Source: Streptomyces neyagawaensis
GTDB taxonomy: Bacteria > Actinomycetota > Actinomycetes > Streptomycetales > Streptomycetaceae
Assembly: GCF_023516595.1 (NCBI RefSeq)
Contig: NZ_JAMGBG010000027.1
Location: forward strand, 1 to 64,000
Direction: 5' to 3'
Length of the DNA: 64,000 nucleotides
Part shown: positions 1-8,724 of the stretch, piece by piece
Numbering within the stretch: the stretch's first letter is position 1
Layout: each line of letters opens with the position of its first letter
Notes under the pieces: model-generated
What the model saw: the letters and a program-made list of their open reading frames with translations, nothing else
Told to the model about the DNA's origin: nothing
The model's database searches: none
Position numbers and translations under genes: made by a program

Positions 1-2
1 CC

Positions 3-155
3 CTGCTGCGACTCGGCCCGGCGGGCGAGGCGGCGCTGCGCGGGGCCGTCGGCGACCGCCCGGACGCGCGGGCGGCCGCCCAGGCCAGGGCCGTGCTCGC
101 GGAGGCGGCCGTCGGCGGCATACGCCATGACGTCCTGGTGGAGGTGGGTCTGTGA
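3..155 (+). CDS. HEAT-repeat-like protein, C-terminal fragment
   Basis: The reading frame is open from the left edge to a TGA at 153-155 and encodes about 50 residues. They are Ala/Arg/Leu-rich amphipathic helices, with stretches such as GEAALRGAVGD and ARAVLAEAA that resemble a HEAT or armadillo repeat. The start lies outside the window. The stop overlaps the GTG start of the glycosyltransferase by four bases, so the two genes are translationally coupled. HEAT-repeat proteins beside GT2 glycosyltransferases and histidine kinases recur in actinomycetes (family knowledge). The HEAT assignment is an inference from a short tail. Confidence 0.5.
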   Translation: MLRLGPAGEAALRGAVGDRPDARAAAQARAVLAEAAVGGIRHDVLVEVGL

Positions 156-1642
156 ACTTCACGGCCATCGGGGGCCGGGAGGGACCGCTGGGTGCCCTGT
201 ACGACGTGATCGCGGTGTGCGACACCGCCGTCATCCTCTATTTCGTGGCCCTCAACACCGGGCATCTGGTGCTCAACCTCCTCGCCCTCGGGGAGATCGC
301 CAGGAGAATGCGCCGGGAGCCCTTCGCGGGGCACGAGGACGCCGCCGTCAGCCCCTTCACCCCGCCCGTCTCGGTGATCATGCCCGCGTACAACGAGGCG
401 GCGGGCATCACGGAGGCCGTACGGGCCATGCTGCTGCTGCACTACCCGGTCTTCGAGGTCATCGTCGTCGACGACGGCTCCACCGACGGCACCCTCGATG
501 CCCTCGCCGAAGCCTTCGACCTCGCCGAGGTGGACCATGCCGTCCCGGAGGACGTCCCCATGCGGGGCCCGGTCGTCTCGCTGCATCTGCCCAGAGGCGG
601 TCCGGTGCCGCTGGTGGTGGCCCGCAAGGAGAACGGCGGCAAGGCCGACGCGCTGAACGTCGGGATCAACCTGGCCCGGTACCCGCTGCTGTGCATGGTG
701 GACGCCGACTCCATCCTCGACTCGCAGGCGCTGCTCGCCGTGGCCAAACCGTTCAGCGACGATCCGCTGCGGGTGATCGCCACCGGAGGTGTGGTCGGGA
801 TCGCCAACGGCTGCACCGTGGAGGCGGGACGCGTGGTCGAGGCGCACGTCCCCACCGACCTCCTCGGCCGGGTGCAGGTCGTCGAGTATCTGCGCGGCTT
901 CTTCCTCGGCCGGACGGGATGGTCCAGGGTCGGCGGACTGCTGATCATCGCCGGGGCCTTCGGTTTGTTCCGGCGGGATGCGGTGGTGGCGGTGGGCGGG
1001 ATGGACCCGGACTGCATCGGCGAGGACGCGGAGCTCGTCGTCCGCCTCCACCGGCACATGCGGGAACGAGGCCGTGGGAATCGCGACTACCGCATCGTCT
1101 TCGTCACGGAGCCGATCTCCTGGAGCGAGGCGCCCTCCGAGCTGCGGGTCCTGGGACGCCAGCGGCGGCGGTGGCAGCGCGGGCTGGCGGAGATCCTGCT
1201 CAAGCACCGCCGCATGATCGGCAACCCGCGGTACGGCCGCGTCGGGACGATCGCCATTCCGTTCTACGTGATCTTCGAGCTGGCCGCGCCGCTGGTGGAG
1301 CTCGCCGGGCTGGTCCTGGTGCCCCTCGGTGTCCTGCTCGGCGCGGTCGACGTGGCCTTCCTGGGGCGCTTCCTGCTCGCCGCGTATGTCTACGCCATGA
1401 TCGTCAGCCTGGTGTCGGTCGCGGTGGAGGAGTACGCGTACCACCGGTTCTCACGCTGGCGTGACGTGTGGGGCGCTTTCGTCGGTGTCGTCGTCGAGAA
1501 CGTCGGCTACCGCCAGTTCACGGCGTGGTGGCGGCTGCGGGGCATGTGGGACGTGCTGAACCGGGCGCCGCAGGTGTGGGGCTCGATGGCACGCAGTGGA
1601 TTCGGCTCCGAGCAGATCCGGAAAGGCGGGGAGCGGGCATGA
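152..1642 (+). CDS. Processive GT2 family glycosyltransferase, membrane protein
   Basis: 496 residues from a GTG start that overlaps the upstream stop. An N-terminal hydrophobic segment (about residues 13-45) is followed by a GT-A catalytic domain. PVSVIMPAYNE opens the domain, VVDDGSTDGT is the nucleotide-binding Asp motif, ENGGKADALN and MVDADS supply the DxD-type metal site, GEDAELV is the catalytic base region, and RQRRRWQRG is the QxxRW motif of processive enzymes. Further hydrophobic segments follow at about 365-430. This is the architecture of cellulose, chitin and poly-GlcNAc synthases, which polymerise a sugar nucleotide while exporting the chain. The sugar cannot be told from sequence. 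The stop overlaps the start of the sensor kinase (ATGA), suggesting one operon. Confidence 0.85.
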   Translation: MNFTAIGGREGPLGALYDVIAVCDTAVILYFVALNTGHLVLNLLALGEIARRMRREPFAGHEDAAVSPFTPPVSVIMPAYNEAAGITEAVRAMLLLHYPVFEVIVVDDGSTDGTLDALAEAFDLAEVDHAVPEDVPMRGPVVSLHLPRGGPVPLVVARKENGGKADALNVGINLARYPLLCMVDADSILDSQALLAVAKPFSDDPLRVIATGGVVGIANGCTVEAGRVVEAHVPTDLLGRVQVVEYLRGFFLGRTGWSRVGGLLIIAGAFGLFRRDAVVAVGGMDPDCIGEDAELVVRLHRHMRERGRGNRDYRIVFVTEPISWSEAPSELRVLGRQRRRWQRGLAEILLKHRRMIGNPRYGRVGTIAIPFYVIFELAAPLVELAGLVLVPLGVLLGAVDVAFLGRFLLAAYVYAMIVSLVSVAVEEYAYHRFSRWRDVWGAFVGVVVENVGYRQFTAWWRLRGMWDVLNRAPQVWGSMARSGFGSEQIRKGGERA

Positions 1643-3735
1643 GGGCGGCCCCACAGCGGCACGGCGTCCGCGTGGCACGCCGGCTCACCCTGACCTTCGC
1701 ACTGCTGATCACACTTTTGCTGATCGTCGGGGCGGGGGCGCTCACCGTCACTTCCATGGCGAACGGGCTGCAGCGTCGGGTCCTCACCGAACTGGAGCCG
1801 GAGGTGCGGGAGAACCTGCGCGTGCGCGAACGCGCGAACCGCATGCACCGTGCCGTACGCACCTACCTCCTCACCGGCGACGAGACGGAGCTCGTCGGCT
1901 ACGAACGAGCACGTGAGCAGTCCTTCGCCGCCCTTGCCGCCGCCCGCCGGGACACCACCAGTGCGGTCCGGCGGAACCTGTCGGCGCAGCACCGAGAGCT
2001 ACGTGCCTATGTGACCGTCGCCGACCGCCAGGCGAAGGCCACTCCCGGCAGCGACGAGGCGAACCGGCTGACCGTTCAGGCAGCCCGGCGGTTCGCAACC
2101 TTCGACGCCACCAACCGGCGTCTCGAGCTGAGCCTCACCCGTGAGATGAACCGGCTGGAGGCGCGGGCCGACACGATCCTGCGGACCAGCATCGTGGGCA
2201 TCGGCGTCCTGCTCGCCGTGGGCGGAGGGGTGGCCGTCCTGATGTCCGTGCACACCACTCGCGCCCTGACCAGGCCGCTCAGAAGCACCGCTCAGACGCT
2301 CGGCCGGCTGGCGGCGGGCGAGCACTCGGCTCGGGCTCGGGAGACGGGGCCGGAGGAGATCAGGGCGGTGGCGCGGTCGGTCAACGTGCTCGCCGACGAG
2401 AGCGACCGGCTGCGCGGGGTCGAGCGGGAACGCACGAGCCTGTCGCAGGCGGCGCGCGAACTCGGCATCCGGATCAGGGACCGCCTCGACGTGGACTACG
2501 TCCTCGACTCCGCGTGCGGCGGCATCGGCGAGATCCTCGCCGCCGACTACGTCTTCGTCCTGCTCGCCGAGGAGGGCGGCTCCGCCTTCCCCCTGGCCCG
2601 GGTGTGGTCGGCCGAGCGGGGTCTGCTGCCCGACGCGGAGGCCCGGGCCATACCGTCGCTCCCGGCGGACGTGGTCCGCGACCACTACCGGCGGGGAACG
2701 GTCTGGCTGGTCGCCGACCTGCCCCGGTATCTGTCCGCCAACACGCCGATCGCGGGCGCCCCGGGTTCTTTCGGAAAGGTCGGCATGCCGACCGAGAACC
2801 GCGCCGCCGCGGCGGCGCTGGGCCTGGAGTCGGCGGTGGTCACACCGATCGGAGTCGGCGAGGAACCCATCGGCGCCGTGTGCGTGGCCCGCACCAGCGG
2901 CCGCGCCTGGCGTCCGGTGGAGGTGGAGATCGCCGAGTCGATGGCCAGCGGTGTGGGCCGGGCGCTGCACACCTCCCTGCTGTACGAGAAGGAGACGCGT
3001 CTCGTCGAGAAGCTGCGTGCCCTGGACAAAGCCAAGAGCGACTTCCTGTCCACCGTCTCCCATGAGCTGCGCACCCCGCTGACCAGCATCGTGGGCTACG
3101 TCGAGTTGCTGAAGGACGAGGAGACCGGGTCGCTGACCCCGCCGCAGCGGCGGATGCTGGACGTCGTCGACCGCAACGCCAACCGCCTGCGGGCGCTCAT
3201 CGAGGATCTGCTCACTCTCTCCCGTATCGAGTCGGGGACCTTCGGCTCCATGAAGAAGCCGGTGGACCTGCACGGTCTGGTGGCGTCGGCAGCCGACGCG
3301 ATCCGCCCGGCCGCCGAAACCGCCTCGGTGACCCTGGAGACGCACTGCCCCTCTGGCCCCCTGGTCCTGGAGGCGGACGGCGACCAGTTGGACCGGGTCC
3401 TGATGAACCTGCTGTCCAACGCCGTGAAGTTCACCCCGGAGGGCGGGAAGGTCACCGTAGGTGCCGACGCCCGCAACGGAGAGGCGGTCCTCACCGTCAG
3501 CGACAACGGCATCGGCATTCCGGCGGCCGAGCAGGAGAGGCTGTTCCAGCGGTTCTTCCGGGCCTCGAACGCCACCGACGCGGCCATTCCGGGCACGGGT
3601 CTGGGGCTGACCATCGTCCACACCATCGTGGCGAACCACGGCGGCGAGATGGAGGTGCGCTCCGAGGAGGGCCGTGGCACCACCTTCACCGCCCGGTTTC
3701 CGATCACCGGCGAGAACGGGGCGGCCTCCTGCTGA
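1639..3735 (+). CDS. Sensor histidine kinase (CHASE3-like, HAMP, GAF, HisKA, HATPase)
   Basis: 698 residues. The ATG at 1639 sits in an ATGA overlap with the glycosyltransferase stop. The frame is open further upstream, but only this start puts the first membrane segment (about 16-38) at the N-terminus. Next come a helical extracytoplasmic region with a CHASE3-like MHRAVRTYLLTGDE motif, a second membrane segment (about 185-205), HAMP, a GAF-like region (about 280-440), HisKA with phospho-acceptor His475 in SHELRTPL, and a HATPase domain (N box NLLSNAVKF near 590-598, DNGIGIP near 622, GTGLGL near 652). It probably senses an envelope or redox signal. No response regulator lies beside it within the window. 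Coupling to the glycosyltransferase suggests a role in exopolysaccharide control (inference). Confidence 0.88.
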   Translation: MRAAPQRHGVRVARRLTLTFALLITLLLIVGAGALTVTSMANGLQRRVLTELEPEVRENLRVRERANRMHRAVRTYLLTGDETELVGYERAREQSFAALAAARRDTTSAVRRNLSAQHRELRAYVTVADRQAKATPGSDEANRLTVQAARRFATFDATNRRLELSLTREMNRLEARADTILRTSIVGIGVLLAVGGGVAVLMSVHTTRALTRPLRSTAQTLGRLAAGEHSARARETGPEEIRAVARSVNVLADESDRLRGVERERTSLSQAARELGIRIRDRLDVDYVLDSACGGIGEILAADYVFVLLAEEGGSAFPLARVWSAERGLLPDAEARAIPSLPADVVRDHYRRGTVWLVADLPRYLSANTPIAGAPGSFGKVGMPTENRAAAAALGLESAVVTPIGVGEEPIGAVCVARTSGRAWRPVEVEIAESMASGVGRALHTSLLYEKETRLVEKLRALDKAKSDFLSTVSHELRTPLTSIVGYVELLKDEETGSLTPPQRRMLDVVDRNANRLRALIEDLLTLSRIESGTFGSMKKPVDLHGLVASAADAIRPAAETASVTLETHCPSGPLVLEADGDQLDRVLMNLLSNAVKFTPEGGKVTVGADARNGEAVLTVSDNGIGIPAAEQERLFQRFFRASNATDAAIPGTGLGLTIVHTIVANHGGEMEVRSEEGRGTTFTARFPITGENGAASC

Positions 3736-3746
3736 GACCGCCCCGT
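3716..3746. terminator. Hairpin between convergent genes
   Basis: Perfect 9-bp stem, ACGGGGCGG at 3716-3724 with CCGCCCCGT at 3738-3746, loop 13 nt. It spans the stop codon of the histidine kinase and lies just before the convergent GH16 gene. A factor-independent or bidirectional terminator is likely. Confidence 0.6.
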
Positions 3747-3760
3747 CATCCGCCGGCCGC

Positions 3761-4675
3761 TCAGACGGTGTCCTCGAAGGTCACCCCCCGCGACCGGTAG
3801 TCGGCCACCGCGGCCTCCACTTCCGAGGGGCTCAGCACCTGGTCCTGGGCGAAGTACACGTAGTCGACCTTCTGCTCGTACGCCCGTTTCTTGCGGCTGC
3901 TGATCCCCGTCAGGTTGATCAGCCAGTGGTTGAAGCGGATGCTCATCGTCGACTCGGGCAGATACGGCTCGGTGTGCGTGGCGAAGAACCGGCCGTCGAT
4001 GTAATAGGTGACGGCCGTACCGTCGACCGTGATGACCAGGTCGTGCCAACCGGAGAAGCCGGCGCGCTCCTGGGTGGTGACGTGCTCCTCCTGGGGCGGG
4101 TCCTCCGAGTACGTCTCCCAGGAGGAGGCGAGCAGCGCGCTGCCGGGGATGCCCCATCCGCCGTTGGGCAGGTACTCGAAGTCGAGTTCGCTGTAGGCGG
4201 GGTCCATCGAGTAGTTCAGCGGCGAGATGGTGAAGAACGTCTGCACCATGCGGTCGCCGTCCGGTCCGTAGATCGGCACGTCGCTGAAGCGCACCCGCGC
4301 CGCATAGGTGCCGTGCAGGAACTTGCGCTGCTGGTAGATCTCGGTGTGCTCGGTACCGACCGCCGTGCCGTTGGTGCCGGAACGCATCGTCATGACGGAG
4401 GCGCCGGACTCGGTGGCGAACGTGATGTTCTGCGGCAGCCAGGTGGCGCCGGGCACGCCGGGTCCGCCCTGGCCGGACCGAAGGGTCCAGCCGCGCTGGA
4501 CGAGGAGCGGATCCAGGTGGGTGCTGTAGTTCAGGTCGTCGAAGAGCTGCGGTCCGACCACGGGCTGGGCCACGGCACGCGGGGCGGGCAGCACCACGAG
4601 GACCGTGCACAGCAGGCCCCAGGCGACGAGTGCGGCCGTGGCTCTGAGCCGGGTGAGCGAGGAACGTCCGATCAC
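3761..4675 (-). CDS. Secreted GH16-type glycoside hydrolase
   Basis: 304 residues from a GTG start. An N-terminal signal peptide (basic RSSLTRLRA, hydrophobic 13-30, AVA-Q cleavage site near 36) indicates secretion. The rest looks like a concanavalin-type beta-sandwich with the GH16 catalytic signature ELDFE (Glu163 nucleophile, Asp165, Glu167 acid/base). Aromatic-rich strands (GTYAARVRF, WHDLVITVDG, VTYYIDGRFF) are typical of laminarinase and lichenase-like folds. Substrate is not predictable: beta-glucan, agar or the producer's own exopolysaccharide are all possible. It lies convergent to a polysaccharide synthase operon, so trimming that polymer is an attractive but unproven role. Confidence 0.75.
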   Translation of the reverse strand: MIGRSSLTRLRATAALVAWGLLCTVLVVLPAPRAVAQPVVGPQLFDDLNYSTHLDPLLVQRGWTLRSGQGGPGVPGATWLPQNITFATESGASVMTMRSGTNGTAVGTEHTEIYQQRKFLHGTYAARVRFSDVPIYGPDGDRMVQTFFTISPLNYSMDPAYSELDFEYLPNGGWGIPGSALLASSWETYSEDPPQEEHVTTQERAGFSGWHDLVITVDGTAVTYYIDGRFFATHTEPYLPESTMSIRFNHWLINLTGISSRKKRAYEQKVDYVYFAQDQVLSPSEVEAAVADYRSRGVTFEDTV

Positions 4676-4964
4676 GGGTCAACTGCCTTTCAGGGGAAGG
4701 GAGAAGGGGTCCACTTGTCGCCCGGGGCAGACCATGGCAAGTGAAGCACCGTCAGAAGATCGGCATATGCGAGACAGGACCGCTTCACCCGAACAGCCCA
4801 GAACGCGCGAGATCGCTGTTCTCGCCCCGATGTGCGCCCGGCACGAAAACCCCTGGCCCCGGCGGCGCGGCCGCCCGGAGAAGGAGCGCTCGCGAAGGGC
4901 TGCGGACGGGGAGCGCACCCACCCGCCGGTCTCGGGCGGCGAGCGCCTCCCTAGACTCGGGGCC
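4676..4964. promoter_or_regulatory. Divergent promoter region
   Basis: A 289-bp gap between the GH16 gene (minus) and the ABC transporter (plus). On the plus strand TAGACT at 4952-4957 ends 7 nt before the ATG at 4965, the geometry of a leaderless promoter. I see no convincing -35 and no gene here. Confidence 0.45.
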
Positions 4965-5888
4965 ATGCGATGTGAGCCCGTGGTCCAGATCCAGGCCCTG
5001 GTGAAGCGGTACGGCACGAAGACCGCGGTGGACGGCCTCGACCTGGTGGCCCGGGAGGGCGTGACCGCCGTGCTCGGCCCGAACGGGGCCGGTAAGACGA
5101 CCACGGTCGAGACCTGCGAGGGGTACCGGAAGCCGGACTCCGGCACGGTACGCGTCCTCGGCCTCGACCCGGTCGGGCAGTCGGCCGAGCTGCGGCCGAG
5201 GATCGGCGTCATGCTGCAGTCCGGCGGCGTCTACTCGGGCGCCCGCGCCGACGAGATGCTGCGCCATGTGGCGAAGCTGCACGCCCACCCGCTCGACGTG
5301 GACGCCCTCATCGAGCGCCTCGGCCTCGGCGGCTGCGGCCGTACGACGTACCGCCGTCTGTCCGGCGGACAGCAGCAGCGGCTCGCCCTGGCGATGGCCG
5401 TGGTCGGCCGCCCCGAGCTGGTCTTCCTCGACGAGCCGACCGCGGGCCTCGACCCGCAGGCCCGGCGCGCCACCTGGGACCTCGTCCGGGACCTGCGCGC
5501 CGACGGGGTCTCCGTCATCCTGACCACGCACTACATGGACGAGGCCGAGCAGCTCGCCGACGACGTCGCGATCATCGACGCCGGCCGGGTCATAGCCCAG
5601 GGCACCCCCGAGGAGCTGTGCCGCGGCGGCGCCGAGAACACCCTCCGCTTCACCGGGCGCCCCGCCCTCGACGTCGGCTCCCTGCTGAAGGCGCTGCCCG
5701 CCGACTCCAGCGCCGTCGAACTGACCCCGGGCGTCTACCGGGTCACCGGCAAGGTCGACCCGCAGCTCCTCGCGACCGTCACGTCCTGGTGCGCCCAGCA
5801 CGGGGTGATGCCGGACCGGATCTCGGTGGAACGGCACACCCTCGAAGACGTCTTCCTGGAACTGACCGGCAAGGAGCTGCGCACATGA
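4965..5888 (+). CDS. ABC transporter ATP-binding protein (ABC-2 / drug-export type)
   Basis: 307 residues. Walker A GPNGAGKTT is at 38-46, the signature LSGGQQQRL at 132-140, Walker B LVFLDEPTAGLD near 152-163, and the H-loop His at 189 in TTHYMDEAE. The C-terminal ~90 residues form the accessory domain common in DrrA/CcmA-like exporter ATPases, ending in LEDVFLELTGKELRT. It would energise export by the membrane partner encoded 89 bp downstream. ATG 4965 was chosen because a TAGACT element lies 7 nt upstream; the frame is open further upstream but those residues are not family-like. A GTG at 4980 is an alternative start. Confidence 0.9.
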   Translation: MRCEPVVQIQALVKRYGTKTAVDGLDLVAREGVTAVLGPNGAGKTTTVETCEGYRKPDSGTVRVLGLDPVGQSAELRPRIGVMLQSGGVYSGARADEMLRHVAKLHAHPLDVDALIERLGLGGCGRTTYRRLSGGQQQRLALAMAVVGRPELVFLDEPTAGLDPQARRATWDLVRDLRADGVSVILTTHYMDEAEQLADDVAIIDAGRVIAQGTPEELCRGGAENTLRFTGRPALDVGSLLKALPADSSAVELTPGVYRVTGKVDPQLLATVTSWCAQHGVMPDRISVERHTLEDVFLELTGKELRT

Positions 5889-5973
5889 TCCGGGCCCACA
5901 AGCGGATCGGCTGGGGGTCCGGGGGTCGTCCCCCGGGAAGGCACAGTCTGGAACTGACCGGCAAGGAGCTGCG
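5856..5973 (+). repeat. 26-bp direct repeat flanking an inserted palindrome
   Basis: The same 26 bases occur at 5856-5881 (last codons of the ATPase gene) and again at 5948-5973, just before the permease start. Between them lies a GC palindrome, CCGGGGG at 5919-5925 pairing with CCCCCGG at 5930-5936 (loop TCGT). An ATG at 5885, overlapping the ATPase stop, opens a 31-codon frame that re-encodes the ATPase tail LELTGKELRS and ends at 5980, overlapping the permease GTG. The structure looks like a small insertion that duplicated its target. Confidence 0.75.
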
Positions 5974-5976
5974 TTC

Positions 5977-6747
5977 GTGACCACCAGCGGTACCTACGCG
6001 CCCCGGCCCGGCGCCGCCCCACTGCCCCGCATGATCGCGGCGCAGGCGGCCCTGGAGACGAAGATGCTGCTGCGCAACGGCGAGCAGCTGCTGCTGACGG
6101 TCGTGATCCCCACCCTGCTGCTGGTGCTGTTCGGGTCCGTGGACATCGTCGACACCGGCAAGGGCGAGGCCGTCGACTTCCTGGCACCCGGTGTCCTCGC
6201 GCTCGCCGTGATGTCGACGGCGTTCACCGGGCAGGCCATCGCCACCGGCTTCGAACGCCGCTACGGCGTCCTGAAGCGGCTGGCGGTGTCCCCGCTCCCC
6301 CGCTGGGGCCTGATGGCCGCGAAGACGCTGTCCGTACTGGTCACCGAGGCCCTCCAGGTCGTCCTGCTGACGGTGATCGCGTTCGCGATGGGCTGGTCCC
6401 CGCACGGCAACCCGTTCGCCGTCCTGCTGCTCCTGGTCCTCGGCACGGCGGCCTTCTCGGGCCTCGGTCTGCTGATGGCGGGCACCTTGAAGGCGGAGGC
6501 GACGCTCGCCGCCGCGAACCTGGTCTTCCTGCTGCTGCTCGTGGGCGGCGGCGTCGTGGTGCCCCTCGACAAGTTCCCCGACGCGGCGCAGAGCGTGCTC
6601 GGGCTGCTGCCGATCGCGGCGCTTTCCGACGGACTGCGCGACGTCCTCCAGCACGGCGCCGGGATGCCGTGGGCGGACCTCGGGATCCTCGCGGTGTGGG
6701 CGGTGCTCGGGCTCGGCGCGGCCGCCCGGTTCTTCCGCTGGGAGTAA
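5977..6747 (+). CDS. ABC-2 type transporter permease
   Basis: 256 residues from a GTG. Six hydrophobic segments are visible: near 40-55, 68-90, 112-135, 140-165, 175-195 and 235-250. The spacing LAVSPLPRWGLMAAKTL between segments two and three is typical of ABC-2 permeases. With the preceding ATPase it forms a two-component exporter of unknown substrate. Its ribosome-binding site (AAGGAG) lies inside the second copy of the 26-bp repeat, so the duplication has preserved the translation signal that the ATPase tail would otherwise provide. Confidence 0.85.
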   Translation: MTTSGTYAPRPGAAPLPRMIAAQAALETKMLLRNGEQLLLTVVIPTLLLVLFGSVDIVDTGKGEAVDFLAPGVLALAVMSTAFTGQAIATGFERRYGVLKRLAVSPLPRWGLMAAKTLSVLVTEALQVVLLTVIAFAMGWSPHGNPFAVLLLLVLGTAAFSGLGLLMAGTLKAEATLAAANLVFLLLLVGGGVVVPLDKFPDAAQSVLGLLPIAALSDGLRDVLQHGAGMPWADLGILAVWAVLGLGAAARFFRWE

Positions 6748-6817
6748 CAGCAGGTCACAGCGGTGGTCCGGGAGCGGTGCGCCCCCTCGTGAACGCGTGC
6801 ACAAGCGGCGGCCTACC

Positions 6818-7825
6818 ATGGTGCGCGTGCCGAACGTGACCCGCGACGACCTCGTCTCCGCAGCGCGCAACCCGCTCGCCTTCATCGCCGACCGCTGGAC
6901 CCCCGATCCCCGGACGGTCCGGCGCGCAGCCCTGGCCGCCCTCGTCATGGCGGTGGTCATCGTGGTGACCGGTGGCGCCGTGCGGCTGACCGGGTCGGGC
7001 CTCGGCTGCCCGACCTGGCCCAAGTGCACCGACGACTCGCTCACCGCGACACGCGAGATGGGCGTCCATGGCGTCATCGAGTTCGGCAACCGCATGCTGA
7101 CGTACGTGCTGTGCGCGGCGGTCGGCTGGGCGATCATCGCCGCGCGCTCCCGGAAGCCGTACCGGCGCGACCTGACCCGGCTGGGCTGGACGCAGTTCTG
7201 GGTGGTCATGGGCAACGCGGTCCTCGGCGGCATCGTCGTGCTGGTCGGCCTCAACCCGTACACGGTGGCCGCGCACTTCCTGCTGTCGACCGCGCTCATC
7301 GCCGTCGCCGCGGTGATGTGGCACCGCACCCGGGAGGGTGAGGGCGCCCCGCGTCCGCTGGTCGGCACGGCGGTGCGGCAGCTGGTGTGGATCCTGGTGG
7401 GCGTCACGGTGCTGCTGATCGCGGTCGGCACGGTCGTCACCGGCGCGGGTCCGCACGCCGGTGACTCCAGCGAGGTCGAGCGCATCCCGCTGAACTGGGA
7501 GACGGTCACCAAGCTGCACGCCGTGCTCGCGTGGATCGTGGTGACGCTGACCTTCGCCCTGTGGTTCGTCCTCAAGGCGGTCGACGCGCCCCGCGACCCG
7601 CTGCGCCGGACCCGGGACCTGTTCCTGGTCCTGCTCGCGCAGGGCGTCATCGGCTATGTCCAGTACTTCACCGACCTTCCCGAGGTCCTGGTCGGCGCCC
7701 ATATGCTCGGCTCCTGCCTGGTGTGGATCGCCACCCTGAGGGTCCTGCTGTCCCTGCGGGAGCGACCGGAGGCCACGGCGGACGTACCGGGACCGCCGGC
7801 GGAGAGAGTGGCCACGCGGGCGTAG
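6818..7825 (+). CDS. ctaA: Haem A synthase
   Basis: 335 residues. Converts haem O to haem A for cytochrome c oxidase in the cytoplasmic membrane. About eight transmembrane helices form two four-helix halves. The N-terminal half has TGGAVRLTGSGLGCPTWPKC, whose Cys pair is typical of CtaA, and conserved His residues are visible in HFLLST, KLHAV and GAHMLGS. The ATG at 6818 is preferred over a GTG at 6797 because the family normally begins close to the first helix. The partner haem O synthase gene (ctaB) is 8 kb downstream, on the far side of the pentose phosphate genes. Confidence 0.93.
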   Translation: MVRVPNVTRDDLVSAARNPLAFIADRWTPDPRTVRRAALAALVMAVVIVVTGGAVRLTGSGLGCPTWPKCTDDSLTATREMGVHGVIEFGNRMLTYVLCAAVGWAIIAARSRKPYRRDLTRLGWTQFWVVMGNAVLGGIVVLVGLNPYTVAAHFLLSTALIAVAAVMWHRTREGEGAPRPLVGTAVRQLVWILVGVTVLLIAVGTVVTGAGPHAGDSSEVERIPLNWETVTKLHAVLAWIVVTLTFALWFVLKAVDAPRDPLRRTRDLFLVLLAQGVIGYVQYFTDLPEVLVGAHMLGSCLVWIATLRVLLSLRERPEATADVPGPPAERVATRA

Positions 7826-7838
7826 GCGCCCCCGCGCG

Positions 7839-7881
7839 CGAACGCCGGAGGGGCTGGGTGATCCAGCCCCTCCGGCGTTCG
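7839..7881. terminator. Perfect 19-bp stem-loop, bidirectional terminator / REP-like repeat
   Basis: Left arm 7839-7857, right arm 7863-7881, every base paired, loop GTGAT. It lies between the convergent ends of ctaA and pgl. The core GCCGGAGGGGCTGG is of a kind commonly seen in streptomycete intergenic repeats. Confidence 0.7.
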
Positions 7882-7941
7882 AGGACGAGCCCCTTCAGGG
7901 CCGAAGCGGGTGGGTGGGGGCGGCAGCCCCCACCCAAGGGG

Positions 7942-8724
7942 TCAGGGCGACGCCGGCGGGTACAGCGAGCGGGGAAGCTGGGACGCCGCCGCCGCGTCCA
8001 GCAGCCACAGCGTGCGGGCCCTTCCGTACGCGCCCGCGACCGGCGCCTGGATCTCACCGGCGCCGGACAGGCCGATCGCGACCGCCCGCGCCTTGTCCTC
8101 GCCGGCCGCCAGCAGCCACACCTCCCGCGCCGCCCGGATCGCCGACAACGTCAGGGTGACCCGAGTGGGCGGAGGCTTCGGCGCGCCCCGCACCCCGACG
8201 ACCGTCCGCTCGGTCTCCCGTACGGCCGGCAGTTCCGGGAACAGCGACGCCACATGCGTGTCCGGGCCGACGCCCAGCATCAGCACGTCGAACGTCGGCA
8301 CCGAACCGTGGTTCTCCGGCCCGGCCGCCCGTGCCAACTCCTCCGCGTACGCGGCGGCCGCCGAGTCCACATCGGTGCCCCACGGCCCGTCCGACGCGGG
8401 CATCGCGTGCACGCGCTTCGGGTCCAGCGGCACCGAGTCCAGCAGCGCCTCCCTCGCCTGGGTGACGTTCCGCTCGGGGTCGCCCTCGGGCAGGAACCGC
8501 TCGTCACCCCACCACAGGTCCAGGCGGCCCCAGTCGATGGCGTCCCGCGCGGGCGCCGCCGCCAGCGCGGCGAGCAGACCGTTGCCGTTGCGGCCCCCGG
8601 TGAGGACCACCGAGGCGTAGCCGCGCGAGGCCTGCGCGTCCACGACCTTGGTGATCAGCCGGGCGGCCGCCGCCTGCGCCATCAGCTCCTTGTCGCGGTG
8701 CACGACCAGCTGAGGAGTACTCAC
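7942..8724 (-). CDS. pgl: 6-phosphogluconolactonase
   Basis: 260 residues from a GTG that overlaps the opcA stop by one base. Hydrolyses 6-phosphogluconolactone in the oxidative pentose phosphate pathway. Family motifs are visible: VVLTGGRNGNGLLAAL near the N-terminus, LWWGDERFLPEGDPERN, and GVGPDTHVASLFPEL (usually GxGxDGHxAS; the Gly is Thr here, a common actinobacterial variant). It is the last gene of the tkt-tal-zwf-opcA-pgl strand, directly after its pathway partners, which makes the assignment secure. Confidence 0.92.
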   Translation of the reverse strand: MSTPQLVVHRDKELMAQAAAARLITKVVDAQASRGYASVVLTGGRNGNGLLAALAAAPARDAIDWGRLDLWWGDERFLPEGDPERNVTQAREALLDSVPLDPKRVHAMPASDGPWGTDVDSAAAAYAEELARAAGPENHGSVPTFDVLMLGVGPDTHVASLFPELPAVRETERTVVGVRGAPKPPPTRVTLTLSAIRAAREVWLLAAGEDKARAVAIGLSGAGEIQAPVAGAYGRARTLWLLDAAAASQLPRSLYPPASP

